Part shown: one piece after another, positions 1 through 10,332 of the stretch
Numbering within the stretch: the stretch's first letter is position 1
How the letters are laid out: each line of letters opens with the position of its first letter
Assembly: GCA_021821195.1 (NCBI GenBank)
Contig: JAKACT010000005.1
Location: 124,001-188,000 of the forward strand
DNA from: Pseudomonadota bacterium
GTDB taxonomy: Bacteria; Pseudomonadota; Gammaproteobacteria; Xanthomonadales; Xanthomonadaceae
Reading direction: 5' to 3'
Length of the DNA: 64,000 nt
Made by a program: the position numbers and the translations under genes
The notes under the pieces: generated by a model
What the model saw: the letters and a program-made list of their open reading frames with translations, nothing else
Told to the model about the DNA's origin: nothing
Databases searched by the model: none

Positions 1-168
1 GCGCTGGTGGTGGTGGGCGTGTTCGTCGGCGCGGCGATGCTGGCCGGCGGCCTGCTGTGGCGGCTGTGGGTGCAGCGCGGCGCGCGTGCCGGCGTGCGCC
101 GCCGCGAGCAGGCCTTCGAAGGCAGCTACCGGGTGGTGGGCAAGGCGCAGCTGCCGCTGGCGCACTGA
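1..168 (+). CDS. C-terminal end of a membrane protein (partial, 5' end outside window)
   Basis: The frame is open from the first base and ends in TGA at 166-168, giving the last 55 residues of a longer protein. The visible part begins with a hydrophobic stretch of about 20 residues rich in Val, Ala, Gly and Leu, which reads as a final membrane helix. A basic segment with several Arg follows, then a short soluble tail, so the C-terminus is probably cytoplasmic. The stop overlaps the start of the next gene (TGATG), which suggests translational coupling. I do not recognise the family from this fragment. Confidence 0.6.
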   Translation, partial: ALVVVGVFVGAAMLAGGLLWRLWVQRGARAGVRRREQAFEGSYRVVGKAQLPLAH

Positions 169-893
169 TGGACCTGGTTGCCGCCGCGGCCACGCCGCGC
201 ATCCCCGTCGTTGATGGAAGTGGCGCCGTACTGGGGACGTTCCCGGTGCGCCGGATCTATTGCGTGGGCCGCAACTTCGCCGACCACGCGCGCGAAATGG
301 GCGCCGCGGTGCCGGCCTCGAAGGCGGAGCGCGGTACGCCGGTGTTCTTCATGAAGCCCGCCGATGCCATCGTCACCGATGGCGTGGTGCCCTACCCGCC
401 CGGCACCCACGACCTGCACCACGAGGTGGAGCTGGTGGTGGCGCTGGGCCGGGACGCGCCCGCCGGCGTGCTGCCGGTGGAGGCCGCCGCCGCGCTGGTG
501 TTTGGCTACGGCGTCGGCCTGGACCTGACCCGCCGCGACCTGCAGGCCGCGGCCAAGGCCAAGGGCCTGCCCTGGGATACCGGCAAGGGCTTCGATCATT
601 CCGCGCCGGTATCGGCGCTGCTGCAGGTGGCCGCGTTCGGGCCGCTGCAGGCGCAGCCGATCCGGCTGGACGTCAACGGCGAACGCCGCCAGCAATCGCA
701 TCTGGACCAGCTGGTCTGGGACGTGCCCGAGATCCTGCACGAGCTGTCGAAGCTGTACGCGCTGCGCACCGGCGACCTGGTGTTCATGGGTACGCCGGCC
801 GGCGTGGCCGCGCTGCAACCGGGCGACCACTTCGATGCCCGCATCGGCGATGCGCTGCAGCTACAGGGTCACATCGTGCCTCCGAACGGTTAA
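168..893 (+). CDS. Fumarylacetoacetate hydrolase (FAH) family protein, fumarylpyruvate hydrolase-like
   Basis: The product has 241 residues, the length of single-domain FAH-fold hydrolases. These enzymes cut C-C bonds in acylpyruvates or isomerise related ring-cleavage products using a divalent metal. Visible signatures are [11 protein letters not shown] near residue 30, the metal-ligand motif [11 protein letters not shown] around residue 80, the [14 protein letters not shown] segment, and GTPAGVA near the C-terminus. The best named match is the fumarylpyruvate hydrolase / YcgM-like branch, but no aromatic catabolism genes lie nearby, so the substrate is open. The ATG overlaps the stop of the upstream gene by one base. 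mscL follows after 34 bp and is probably co-transcribed. Confidence 0.85.
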   Translation: MDLVAAAATPRIPVVDGSGAVLGTFPVRRIYCVGRNFADHAREMGAAVPASKAERGTPVFFMKPADAIVTDGVVPYPPGTHDLHHEVELVVALGRDAPAGVLPVEAAAALVFGYGVGLDLTRRDLQAAAKAKGLPWDTGKGFDHSAPVSALLQVAAFGPLQAQPIRLDVNGERRQQSHLDQLVWDVPEILHELSKLYALRTGDLVFMGTPAGVAALQPGDHFDARIGDALQLQGHIVPPNG

Positions 894-927
894 CCTTCGG
901 CCTCACCCCGGCAGTGGAGGACAACCG

Positions 928-1341
928 ATGGGCATGATGACCGAGTTCCGTGACTTCGCGATGCGCGGCAACGTGATCGACCTTGCCGTGGGCGTGGTGA
1001 TCGGTGGCGCGTTCGGCAAGATCGTCTCCGCACTGGTGGACAAGGTGATCATGCCGCCGATCGGGCTGCTGGTCGGCGGCGTCGATTTCTCCAAGCTGGC
1101 GATCACGCTAAAGGCGGCGACGGTGGATGCGGCCGGCAAGGAGGTACCGGCGGTGGTGCTGGGCTATGGCGAGTTCATCAACGCGCTGATCCAGTTCGTG
1201 ATCGTGGCCTTCGCCATCTTCATGGTGGTCAAGGCGATCAACCGGCTGCACAAGAAGCCCGCCGAGGCGCCCGCCGCACCGGCCGAACCCGCGGAAGAAG
1301 TCCTGCTGCTGCGCGAGATCCGTGATTCGCTGCGGAAGTGA
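928..1341 (+). CDS. mscL: Large-conductance mechanosensitive channel MscL
   Basis: The product has 137 residues, typical of MscL, the pentameric inner-membrane channel that opens under membrane tension and releases solutes during hypo-osmotic shock. The N-terminal amphipathic helix ([23 protein letters not shown]) with the first transmembrane helix is clear, followed by a periplasmic loop (about residues 50-75), a second transmembrane helix ([14 protein letters not shown]) and a C-terminal charged bundle ending [10 protein letters not shown]. The ATG at 928 is chosen because GGAGG at 916-920 sits 7 nt upstream and the conserved N-terminus begins here. A terminator-like hairpin follows at 1365. 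Confidence 0.97.
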   Translation: MGMMTEFRDFAMRGNVIDLAVGVVIGGAFGKIVSALVDKVIMPPIGLLVGGVDFSKLAITLKAATVDAAGKEVPAVVLGYGEFINALIQFVIVAFAIFMVVKAINRLHKKPAEAPAAPAEPAEEVLLLREIRDSLRK

Positions 1342-1364
1342 CACTTCCGGCACGGTCGCCGCGC

Positions 1365-1391
1365 AAGCCCCGGGCCTAGACTCGGGGCTTT
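1365..1391 (+). terminator. Rho-independent terminator-like hairpin after mscL
   Basis: The 8-bp perfect stem AAGCCCCG / CGGGGCTT (1365-1372 with 1383-1390) has a 10-nt loop and is followed by only a short T run. It lies 24 nt after the mscL stop. The loop contains TAGACT (1377-1382), which could also be the -10 element of the next gene. Confidence 0.6.
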
Positions 1392-1410
1392 CCGTTCGTG
1401 GAGCCCGCCA

Positions 1411-2802
1411 ATGCGCACCACCCTGCTTGCAGCCACCCTCGCCCTGTTGGTCGCCAATCCGCTGCAGGCGGCGCAACCCACCCGCATCGATGCCAAGGCC
1501 CTCACCCAAGCCGCCAGCCTGCGCGACGCGGCACTACGGGACGCCACCGCTTGGCAGGTCACTGAATCACTGACCACCGAGGTGGGCCCGCGCCTGGCCG
1601 GCAGCGAAGCCGATGCGCGCGCGGTGGAATGGGCCAAGGCCAAGTTCAGGGCGCTGGGCTACGACAAGGTGTGGACCGAGCCGGTCACCTTCCCGAAGTG
1701 GGTGCGCCGCGGCGAAGCCGCGCAGGTGCTGGGCGCACACGCGCAGCCGCTGCGGATTGCAGCGCTGGGGGGCAGCGCCGGCGGCACGGTGGAAGCCGAA
1801 GTGGTGCGTTTTGCCGACCTGGCCGCGCTGGAGGCGGCGCCGGACGGCTCGCTGGCCGGCAAGATCGCCTTCGTCGACTACCAGATGCAGCGGCGACAGG
1901 ACGGCGGCGATTACCGCAACGGCGGCGGCATCCGCGGACGCGGGCCGTCGCTGGCGATCCGCAAGGGCGCGTCCGGCTTCCTGATGCGCTCGGCTGGCAC
2001 CGACACCTCGCGCGCGCCGCATACCGGCAACACCCGCTACGAGCCGGGTCTCACCCCGATCCCCGCCGCCGCCCTGTCCACCATCGACGCCGCCCAGCTG
2101 GCGCGGCTGGTGGCACTAGGCCCCACCCGCGTGCGGCTGGCGCTGGACTGCGGCTGGGACGGCGAATACACCTCGCAGAACGTGATCGGCGAGATCACCG
2201 GCAGCAAGCGCCCGCAGGAAGTCGTGCTGATCGGCGGGCATCTGGATTCCTGGGACTACGGCACCGGTGCGATCGACGACGCCGCCGGCATCGGCATCAC
2301 CATGGCGGTGGGCGCGCTGCTGAAGCCGCTGAAGCCCTCGCGCACGATCCGCGTGGTCGCCTTCGCCAACGAGGAGCAGGGCCTGTGGGGCGGGCGCGCC
2401 TACGCGGACCAGCACGCTGGTGAGGTGGCGAAGCACGTGATCGCCGCGGAAAGCGATTTCGGCGCGGGCCGCATCTACGGCTTCGATTCCAGCGCACGCG
2501 ACCTGCAGCCGGCCGCGCTGGCGCAGATCCAGCGGGTGCTGGCGCCACTGGGCATCGCGTGGATGCCGGGCAAGGGCGATCCGGAATCCGACATCGGACC
2601 GATGGCCCAGCGCGGCATGGCCTGGGCCTGGCTCGGCCACGACGGCAGCGGCTACTTCGACCTGCACCACAACGCCGAGGACACCCTCGACAAGATCGAC
2701 CCGAAGGACCTGGCCCAGAGCACCGCCGCCTACGCGGTGTTCACCTGGCTAGCGGCGCAGGCCGACGGCGGCTTCGGCAGCGCACCGGGAACGGGTGGAT
2801 GA
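1411..2802 (+). CDS. Secreted M28-family zinc aminopeptidase/carboxypeptidase
   Basis: The product has 463 residues with a cleavable signal peptide (about residues 1-20, ending LQA-AQ). A PA-domain-like insert spans about 125-240 and the M28 catalytic domain about 255-450. Zinc ligands are visible: His277 in GGHLDSWDYG, the Asp pair in GAIDDAAG (289-290), the catalytic and ligand Glu pair in ANEEQGLWGGRAY (321-322), an Asp in AESDFGAG and a late His in DLHHNAEDT. The arrangement resembles carboxypeptidase Q / Xaa-His-type periplasmic exopeptidases common in this family. RBS GTGGAG lies upstream of the ATG. The gene has no functional partner next to it. Confidence 0.9.
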   Translation: MRTTLLAATLALLVANPLQAAQPTRIDAKALTQAASLRDAALRDATAWQVTESLTTEVGPRLAGSEADARAVEWAKAKFRALGYDKVWTEPVTFPKWVRRGEAAQVLGAHAQPLRIAALGGSAGGTVEAEVVRFADLAALEAAPDGSLAGKIAFVDYQMQRRQDGGDYRNGGGIRGRGPSLAIRKGASGFLMRSAGTDTSRAPHTGNTRYEPGLTPIPAAALSTIDAAQLARLVALGPTRVRLALDCGWDGEYTSQNVIGEITGSKRPQEVVLIGGHLDSWDYGTGAIDDAAGIGITMAVGALLKPLKPSRTIRVVAFANEEQGLWGGRAYADQHAGEVAKHVIAAESDFGAGRIYGFDSSARDLQPAALAQIQRVLAPLGIAWMPGKGDPESDIGPMAQRGMAWAWLGHDGSGYFDLHHNAEDTLDKIDPKDLAQSTAAYAVFTWLAAQADGGFGSAPGTGG

Positions 2803-2909
2803 CCGGCCGCCTTGGGCGCGGGCATGGCGATGGCCTGCGCCCCCACCGAACCGCCATCGGCCATCGCTAGCCCCTGCCGGAAGGCCATCAGTTCGGCCAT
2901 GCTAGGCGG

Positions 2910-3332
2910 GTGGCGGATCCACTGGCGACTGCCGAGCGAAGTGAACGGATGTCCCGGATCCGTAGCCGGGACACCAAGCCCGAGGTCTGGGTACGGAAAG
3001 CCCTGCACGCTAGTGGGTTCCGGTTTCGCCTCCATCGGCGTGATCTCCCCGGGCGCCCCGACATCGTCCTGCCAAGGTACAACGCAGTCGTGTTCGTCCA
3101 AGGATGCTTCTGGCATGCACATCGATGCCAGGCGGGCCGCATCCCCAGGACGCGGGGGGACTTTTGGAAGTCCAAGTTCAAGGCAAATAAGCGACGCGAT
3201 GCCCGCAGCGCGAGGGCCTTGAGGGCGAGCGGGTGGCACGTTTACACCATCTGGGAATGCGCGCTCACGAGCGCGCCCAAGCGCGAACGTGCAATCGCGG
3301 AATTGATCCGGAAGCTCCGTCGCGGCTCGTGA
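2910..3332 (+). CDS. vsr: Very short patch repair endonuclease Vsr
   Basis: The product has 140 residues and starts with GTG. It is collinear with E. coli Vsr over its first 73 residues without a gap: Glu25, Asp51 (PGRPD), the zinc ligands Cys66, His71 and Cys73, His69, and the later Cys of WEC are all present. Vsr nicks 5' of T in T:G mismatches made by deamination of 5-methylcytosine. Position 64, His in E. coli, is Gln here. A cytosine-5 methyltransferase normally sits next to vsr; none is present within this window. The codon use looks less GC-biased than that of the neighbours, which fits acquisition by transfer. The gene lies alone between an M28 peptidase gene and aceE. Confidence 0.93.
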   Translation: MADPLATAERSERMSRIRSRDTKPEVWVRKALHASGFRFRLHRRDLPGRPDIVLPRYNAVVFVQGCFWHAHRCQAGRIPRTRGDFWKSKFKANKRRDARSARALRASGWHVYTIWECALTSAPKRERAIAELIRKLRRGS

Positions 3333-3388
3333 GGCTTGGCCATGGATACTCCCCGGCGGGGAGGCTTGAAGCCAAGCGGGTGGAAAGA

Positions 3389-3409
3389 GGCGGCCACCGG
3401 CCGCCTTTT
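3389..3409. terminator. Bidirectional rho-independent terminator between vsr and aceE
   Basis: The perfect stem GGCGGCC / GGCCGCC (3389-3395, 3399-3405) has a 3-nt loop and TTTT on the plus side. On the minus strand it is followed by CTCTTTCC. It lies between the ends of two convergent genes and can serve both. Confidence 0.75.
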
Positions 3410-3459
3410 CCTTGCCCCTTCCCATCCCTCCCCCGCTGCGCAAGGGAGGGAGCCTGGAC

Positions 3460-6150
3460 TCATGCCAGCAACGGATTCGGCCGCTCGGTGTCCAGCTTGT
3501 AGAGCTTGATCGCGCGCGCCACGTCCTTGGCGGTGAGCTTGCCCTCGGCGGCCAGCGCGGCGACCGCGGCGTGGGCGACGTGGAAGCGGTCCACCTCGAA
3601 GTGGCGGCGCAGGTTCTCGCGGGTATCGCTGCGGCCATAGCCGTCGGTGCCCAGCACGCTGTAGCGCATCGGCACGTATTCGCGGATCTGGTTGGCGAAC
3701 GCACGCACGTAGTCGGTGGCCGCGACCGCCGGGCCCTGGCGGCCTTCCAGCAGCTGCGCCACCCACGCCTTGCGCGGCGTCTTGGCTTCCGGGTGGAAGC
3801 GGTTCCAGCGCTCCACGTCGGCACCATCGCGCGCCAGCTCGGTGAAGCTGGGGCAGGACCAGATGTCGGCCTTGATGCCGAAGTCCTTGTCCAGCAGCTC
3901 GGCCGCCGCGATCACCTCGCGCAGGATGGTGCCGCTGCCCAGCAGCTGCACCCGCAGGTCGGTCTTCTTGCCCTTGCCGGCATCCTGCAGCAGGTACATG
4001 CCCTTGATGATCCCTTCCTCGCTGCCCTGCGGCATCTCCGGATGGCTGTAGTTCTCGTTCATCAGGGTGAGGTAGAAGTACTCGTCGTGCTGCTCGGCCA
4101 GCATCCGCTGCATGCCGTACTGCACCAGCACCACCACTTCGTAGGCGAAAGTGGGGTCATAGCTGCGCACGTTCGGGATCAGCGCACTCTGCACGTGGGA
4201 ATGGCCGTCCTCGTGCTGCAGGCCTTCGCCGTTCAGGGTGGTGCGGCCGGCGGTGCCGCCCAGCACGAAACCGCGCGCGCGCATGTCGCCGGCCTGCCAG
4301 GCGAAGTCGCCGACGCGCTGGAAGCCGAACATCGAGTAGTAGATGTAGAACGGCAGCATCTGCAGGTCGCTGCTGCTGTAGGCGGTGGCCAGCGCCATCC
4401 AACTGGCGAACGCGCCGGCCTCGGTGATGCCTTCCTCCAGCACCTGCCCGGCCACGTCTTCGCGGTAGAACATCAGCTGGTCGGCGTCCACCGGCTTGTA
4501 CTTCTGGCCCTGCGGGGCGTAGATGCCGAGCTGGCGGAACAGGCCTTCCATGCCGAAGGTGCGCGCCTCGTCGGCCACGATCGGCACGCAGCGCGGGCCG
4601 ACCTGCTTGTCGCGCAGGATGATGTTGAACATCTGCACGAACGCCATGGTGGTGCTGATCTCGCGCTCGCCGGTGGACTTCAGCAGGCGCTCGAAAGTCG
4701 CCAGCGGCGGCACTTCCAGCGGCTTGCTGGCCTTGCGCCGGCGCTGCGGCAGGTGGCCACCGAGCGCACCGCGGCGCTCGCGCATGTATTCCATTTCCGG
4801 CGACTTCTCGTCCGGGCGGTAGAACGGCACCTCGCCGTCACGCAGCGAATCGTCGCTGATCGGCAGCTGGAAGCGGTCGCGGAACGCGCGCACCGCATCG
4901 TTGTCGAGCTTCTTGGTCTGGTGGGTGGGATTGAGCGCTTCGCCCGCGCTGCCCATGCCATAGCCCTTGACCGTCTTGGCCAGGATCACGGTGGGCTGGC
5001 CGGTGGTCTTCACCGCCGCGTCGTAGGCCGCGTACACCTTGTGCGGGTCGTGGCCGCCGCGGTTGAGGCGCCAGATGTCGTCGTCGCTCAGGCTGGACAC
5101 CATCGCCAGCGTCTCCGGGGATTTCCCGAAGAAATGCTCGCGGGTGTAGGCGCCGCCGAAGGCCTTGCAGTTCTGGTACTCGCCGTCGACGGTCTCCATC
5201 ATGATCTTGCGCAGGACGCCGTTGGTGTCCTTGGCCAGCAGCGGATCCCAGTAGCTGCCCCAGATCGTCTTGATGACGTTCCAGCCGGCGCCGCGGAACT
5301 GGCCTTCCAGTTCCTGGATGATCTTGCCGTTGCCGCGCACCGGGCCGTCCAGGCGCTGCAGGTTGCAGTTGATGACGAAGACCAGGTTGTCCAGGCCTTC
5401 GCGCCCGGCAACACCAATGGCGCCCAGCGATTCCGGCTCGTCGGTCTCGCCGTCGCCGAGGAAGCACCACACCTTGCGGTCGGTCTTCGGCATCAGCCCG
5501 CGCGCCTCCAGGTACTTCCAGCTGCGCGCCTGGTAGATCGCGGCCAGCGGGCCCAGGCCCATGCTGACGGTGGGGGTCTGCCAGAAGTCCGGCATCAGCC
5601 ACGGGTGCGGATAGCTGGAGATGCCGCGGCCGTCCACTTCCATGCGGAAGCTGTCCAGCTGGGACTCGTTGATCCGGCCTTCCATGAAGGCGCGCGCATA
5701 GATGCCGGGCGAGCTGTGGCCCTGGATGTAGAGCAGGTCGCCCGGATGCTGGTCGGACGGCGCGCGCCAGAAATGGTTGAAACCGACGTCGTACAGCGTG
5801 GCCGAGCTGGCGAAGCTGGCGATGTGGCCGCCCAGCGAACCGGGCTTGCGGTTGGCGCGCACCACCATGGCCATGGCGTTCCAGCGGATGATCGAGCGGA
5901 TCCGCCATTCCAGGTGCGCATCGCCCGGCATCCGCGGCTCCAGGTGGGCCGGGATGGTGTTGATGTAGGCGGTGGTGGGCGCGAACGGCAGGTGCGCGCC
6001 GGCGCGCCGGGTCACCTCGACCATGCTCTCCAGCAGCTGGTGCGCGCGCTGCGGGCCGTCATGGTCGATGACCGCCTTCAGCGACTCGATCCACTCGCGG
6101 GATTCCCGCGGATCGGGATCGTTCTGCAGCATTTCGTTGAGCCAGTTCAT
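3460..6150 (-). CDS. aceE: Pyruvate dehydrogenase E1 component (homodimeric type)
   Basis: The product has 896 residues, close to the 887 of E. coli AceE. It is the thiamine-diphosphate-dependent E1 that decarboxylates pyruvate and acetylates the lipoyl group of E2 in the cytosolic complex. The ThDP/Mg motif GDGETDEPES is at residues 232-241, and the N-terminal E2-binding region (MNWLNEMLQNDPDPRESREW) is intact. The start has GGAG 8 nt upstream. aceF and lpd are not adjacent, so the complex is encoded at separate loci. A TAGACT -10-like hexamer at 6190-6195 (minus strand) and an inverted repeat at 6248-6280 lie upstream. Confidence 0.97.
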   Translation of the reverse strand: MNWLNEMLQNDPDPRESREWIESLKAVIDHDGPQRAHQLLESMVEVTRRAGAHLPFAPTTAYINTIPAHLEPRMPGDAHLEWRIRSIIRWNAMAMVVRANRKPGSLGGHIASFASSATLYDVGFNHFWRAPSDQHPGDLLYIQGHSSPGIYARAFMEGRINESQLDSFRMEVDGRGISSYPHPWLMPDFWQTPTVSMGLGPLAAIYQARSWKYLEARGLMPKTDRKVWCFLGDGETDEPESLGAIGVAGREGLDNLVFVINCNLQRLDGPVRGNGKIIQELEGQFRGAGWNVIKTIWGSYWDPLLAKDTNGVLRKIMMETVDGEYQNCKAFGGAYTREHFFGKSPETLAMVSSLSDDDIWRLNRGGHDPHKVYAAYDAAVKTTGQPTVILAKTVKGYGMGSAGEALNPTHQTKKLDNDAVRAFRDRFQLPISDDSLRDGEVPFYRPDEKSPEMEYMRERRGALGGHLPQRRRKASKPLEVPPLATFERLLKSTGEREISTTMAFVQMFNIILRDKQVGPRCVPIVADEARTFGMEGLFRQLGIYAPQGQKYKPVDADQLMFYREDVAGQVLEEGITEAGAFASWMALATAYSSSDLQMLPFYIYYSMFGFQRVGDFAWQAGDMRARGFVLGGTAGRTTLNGEGLQHEDGHSHVQSALIPNVRSYDPTFAYEVVVLVQYGMQRMLAEQHDEYFYLTLMNENYSHPEMPQGSEEGIIKGMYLLQDAGKGKKTDLRVQLLGSGTILREVIAAAELLDKDFGIKADIWSCPSFTELARDGADVERWNRFHPEAKTPRKAWVAQLLEGRQGPAVAATDYVRAFANQIREYVPMRYSVLGTDGYGRSDTRENLRRHFEVDRFHVAHAAVAALAAEGKLTAKDVARAIKLYKLDTERPNPLLA

Positions 6151-6189
6151 CGCGCGCGCTCCATCGGCCGGTCAGTCGTCGAAAGGCCG

Positions 6190-6280
6190 AGTCTAGCAAG
6201 CGCGGGGCACCGGGTGATGCTGCAATGCAGCTCAAATCATTTTTTACCCGGATATTTCATAATTACGCCACCATATCCGG
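6190..6280 (-). promoter_or_regulatory. Upstream region of aceE: -10-like hexamer and inverted repeat
   Basis: The segment is noticeably richer in A and T than its surroundings. It contains a minus-strand TAGACT (6190-6195), 39 nt before the aceE start, and an inverted repeat CCGGATAT ... ATATCCGG (6248-6255 and 6273-6280, 17-nt spacer). The repeat does not match the E. coli PdhR consensus. It may be an operator for a pyruvate-responsive regulator. Closer to maeB, CGCCCCG / CGGGGCG (6344-6350, 6354-6360) forms a hairpin that could end maeB transcripts, without a clear T run. Confidence 0.4.
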
Positions 6281-6412
6281 CCCGGTGCCGCTGGAAAACA
6301 CCCTGCAGCCTGCCTGCGACGGCGAAACGCAGGCGCAGGCCAACGCCCCGGCGCGGGGCGTCGGGGCCTGGGTGCAAGCCATGGAATGCGCGGCCGGGCG
6401 CCGCGCGGCGGC

Positions 6413-8713
<2,301 letters not shown>

Positions 8714-9018
8714 CGAAGCGCATTCCATGGTGCGGATAGGGGATGATAACGGCTTCATGCCGGCCGGTTCCGCCACCGGCACCGCCGGAGACCCCGCGAC
8801 ATGCTGCAACTCGATGCCGTGCAGACGCGCCGTTCGCCACTTTCCCGAATCGCTCGGCGGGTCGTGGCAAGAGGCGTCTTCGCTACCCAGGCACCGGGTG
8901 ACCCCAGCGCGACGCCCCGTTACCGACAGGGACTGGCGAGGCCGGCTGTTTGCACGCTGGGCTGGACGCTGGCGATGGGCAGCGGCGAGCACGCCGCGGC
9001 GCTGCTTGCGGAAGTCGC
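8714..9018. other. 305-bp divergent intergenic region between maeB and a membrane glycosyltransferase-like gene
   Basis: I see no convincing gene here. A 73-codon plus-strand frame (8801-9022) overlaps the next start by 4 nt, but it uses many codons ending in A or T, is Arg-rich at its start and has no recognisable domain. I checked for a cobalamin-type riboswitch and found no matching boxes. The region must hold the promoters of maeB (minus) and probably of the plus-strand gene; no strong -35/-10 pair stands out. Confidence 0.4.
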
Positions 9019-10332
9019 ATGAGGATGACGGGATCGCGCGTGCCCACGATGGCATGGGTGGTGCTGGCGGCGCTGCTGCTGCAGTGGCCGCTGGTCTTCA
9101 ACCCCGGCTATTTCAGCCACGACGAGCTGCAGTGGGCGGCATTCGCCGACGGCAACCTGCTAGCGCCTTGGCGCGACGTGGCGGCGTTCCAGTACCGCCC
9201 GCTGACGTTCTCGCTGTGGATGCTGCTGTCGCGCCTGCTGTCCGATACCCCCGTCGCGTTCCACGCAGTACTGGTGGCCTGGGGCTCTCTCCATGCCGGC
9301 CTGCTGTTCGCGGTCGGCCGCCGCTTCGGGCTGGCCCCCTGGCCTGCTGCCGCGGGCGCCCTGGCCTTCGCCACCGGCCCCTTCGCCACGCTGGTCCACG
9401 GCTGGGCGGGGTGCATCGCCGACCTGCTGTGGCTGGGCGGTGCACTGGGTGCAGTGTGGCTGGTGCAACAGACTTCGCGCCCACTGTTGGCCGGACTGGC
9501 GGCCTTCACCTGCACGGCCATCGCCCTGTTGGCGAAGGAGGCGGCCTTCGCCATCCCGCCCCTGCTGGCGGTGGCCTGGCTGTTCGACGGCCGCCAGCGG
9601 CGCTGGCTGGCGGCGACGCTGGGCGCCGGGATCGCGGCCGCCGGCTGGCTGGCGCTGCGCCTGGACGTGCTGCTGCACGCCCCGCGGGAAGGCAGCCAGT
9701 ACACGCTGGGCGTGGCCAACGTGCCGCTGCGCTGGCTGGAATACCAGCTGTTCCCACCGCTGGTGCCGGTGCTGGAGGGCTTCAACACCCTGCGGCGCCC
9801 GCTGCCGGCCGCGATCGCCGGCGCGCTATGGCTGTGGTTGCTGGCCGCGCTGTGGCGCACGGACCGCCGCTTGGCACTGCTGTGCCTGCTGGGCGGAATG
9901 GCGGCGCTGCTGCCGGTGCTGCCGCTGTCCAGCAGCTGGAACCACTACGGCTATGGCTTCGCCGCCGTCACGGCCATGGCGGTGGCGGCCGCCTGGCGGC
10001 CTGCGCGACAGAGCGATCGCGTGGCGATCGCCGTGTTCGCCGGCCTAACCCTGCTCCACGGGTTGGCGGTGATGCTGGGCATCCGCCGGGTGGGCGAGGT
10101 GCAGGCCCGGTTCTCTCCGGCGCTGGCCGCCGCCGTGCAGTCGCACGCTGCGCCCGCGCCGCTGCGCTTGCGCCCGGATCCGGACGCAAAGGCCTGGATC
10201 TTCCGGCGACTGACCCACGACATCCCGCGCTACGACGGCGTGGCCATTGGCAACCGCGTGCAGCTGGTGGAGGGCGATGCGCCCGCGGACTACCGCATCC
10301 TCGCGGACGGGCGCCTGGTGCGCCTGCGCTAG
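9019..10332 (+). CDS. Polytopic membrane protein, ArnT/PMT-like glycosyltransferase fold (GT-C) suspected
   Basis: The product has 437 residues with about nine to ten hydrophobic helices up to residue 360 and a soluble, presumably periplasmic C-terminal tail of about 75 residues. After the first helix comes the acidic motif YFSHDELQWAAF; an acidic pair in this first loop is typical of GT-C glycosyltransferases using lipid-linked sugars (ArnT, PMT and related families). No donor-synthesis gene is nearby, so substrate and acceptor are unknown. The ATG at 9019 was chosen because the hydrophobic helix starts right after it; an upstream TTG at 8950 is in frame but adds a poorly biased Arg-rich stretch. 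Its TAG stop overlaps the stop of the convergent gene in the palindrome CTAG. Confidence 0.6.
   Translation: MRMTGSRVPTMAWVVLAALLLQWPLVFNPGYFSHDELQWAAFADGNLLAPWRDVAAFQYRPLTFSLWMLLSRLLSDTPVAFHAVLVAWGSLHAGLLFAVGRRFGLAPWPAAAGALAFATGPFATLVHGWAGCIADLLWLGGALGAVWLVQQTSRPLLAGLAAFTCTAIALLAKEAAFAIPPLLAVAWLFDGRQRRWLAATLGAGIAAAGWLALRLDVLLHAPREGSQYTLGVANVPLRWLEYQLFPPLVPVLEGFNTLRRPLPAAIAGALWLWLLAALWRTDRRLALLCLLGGMAALLPVLPLSSSWNHYGYGFAAVTAMAVAAAWRPARQSDRVAIAVFAGLTLLHGLAVMLGIRRVGEVQARFSPALAAAVQSHAAPAPLRLRPDPDAKAWIFRRLTHDIPRYDGVAIGNRVQLVEGDAPADYRILADGRLVRLR

Noticed and set aside
2803-2909. A minus-strand coding segment and a 9-bp inverted repeat (2827-2835 / 2859-2867) before vsr
   Set aside because: The coding segment has no start signal or domain. 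The hairpin has a 23-nt loop and no T run, so it is not listed as a terminator.
8714-9018. Possible cobalamin or other riboswitch before maeB or the next gene
   Set aside because: No B12-box or other conserved core could be matched on either strand.
8801-9022. A 73-codon frame overlapping the membrane glycosyltransferase-like gene by ATGA
   Set aside because: The overlap is attractive, but the codon use is unlike the neighbours, and no RBS or domain is visible.
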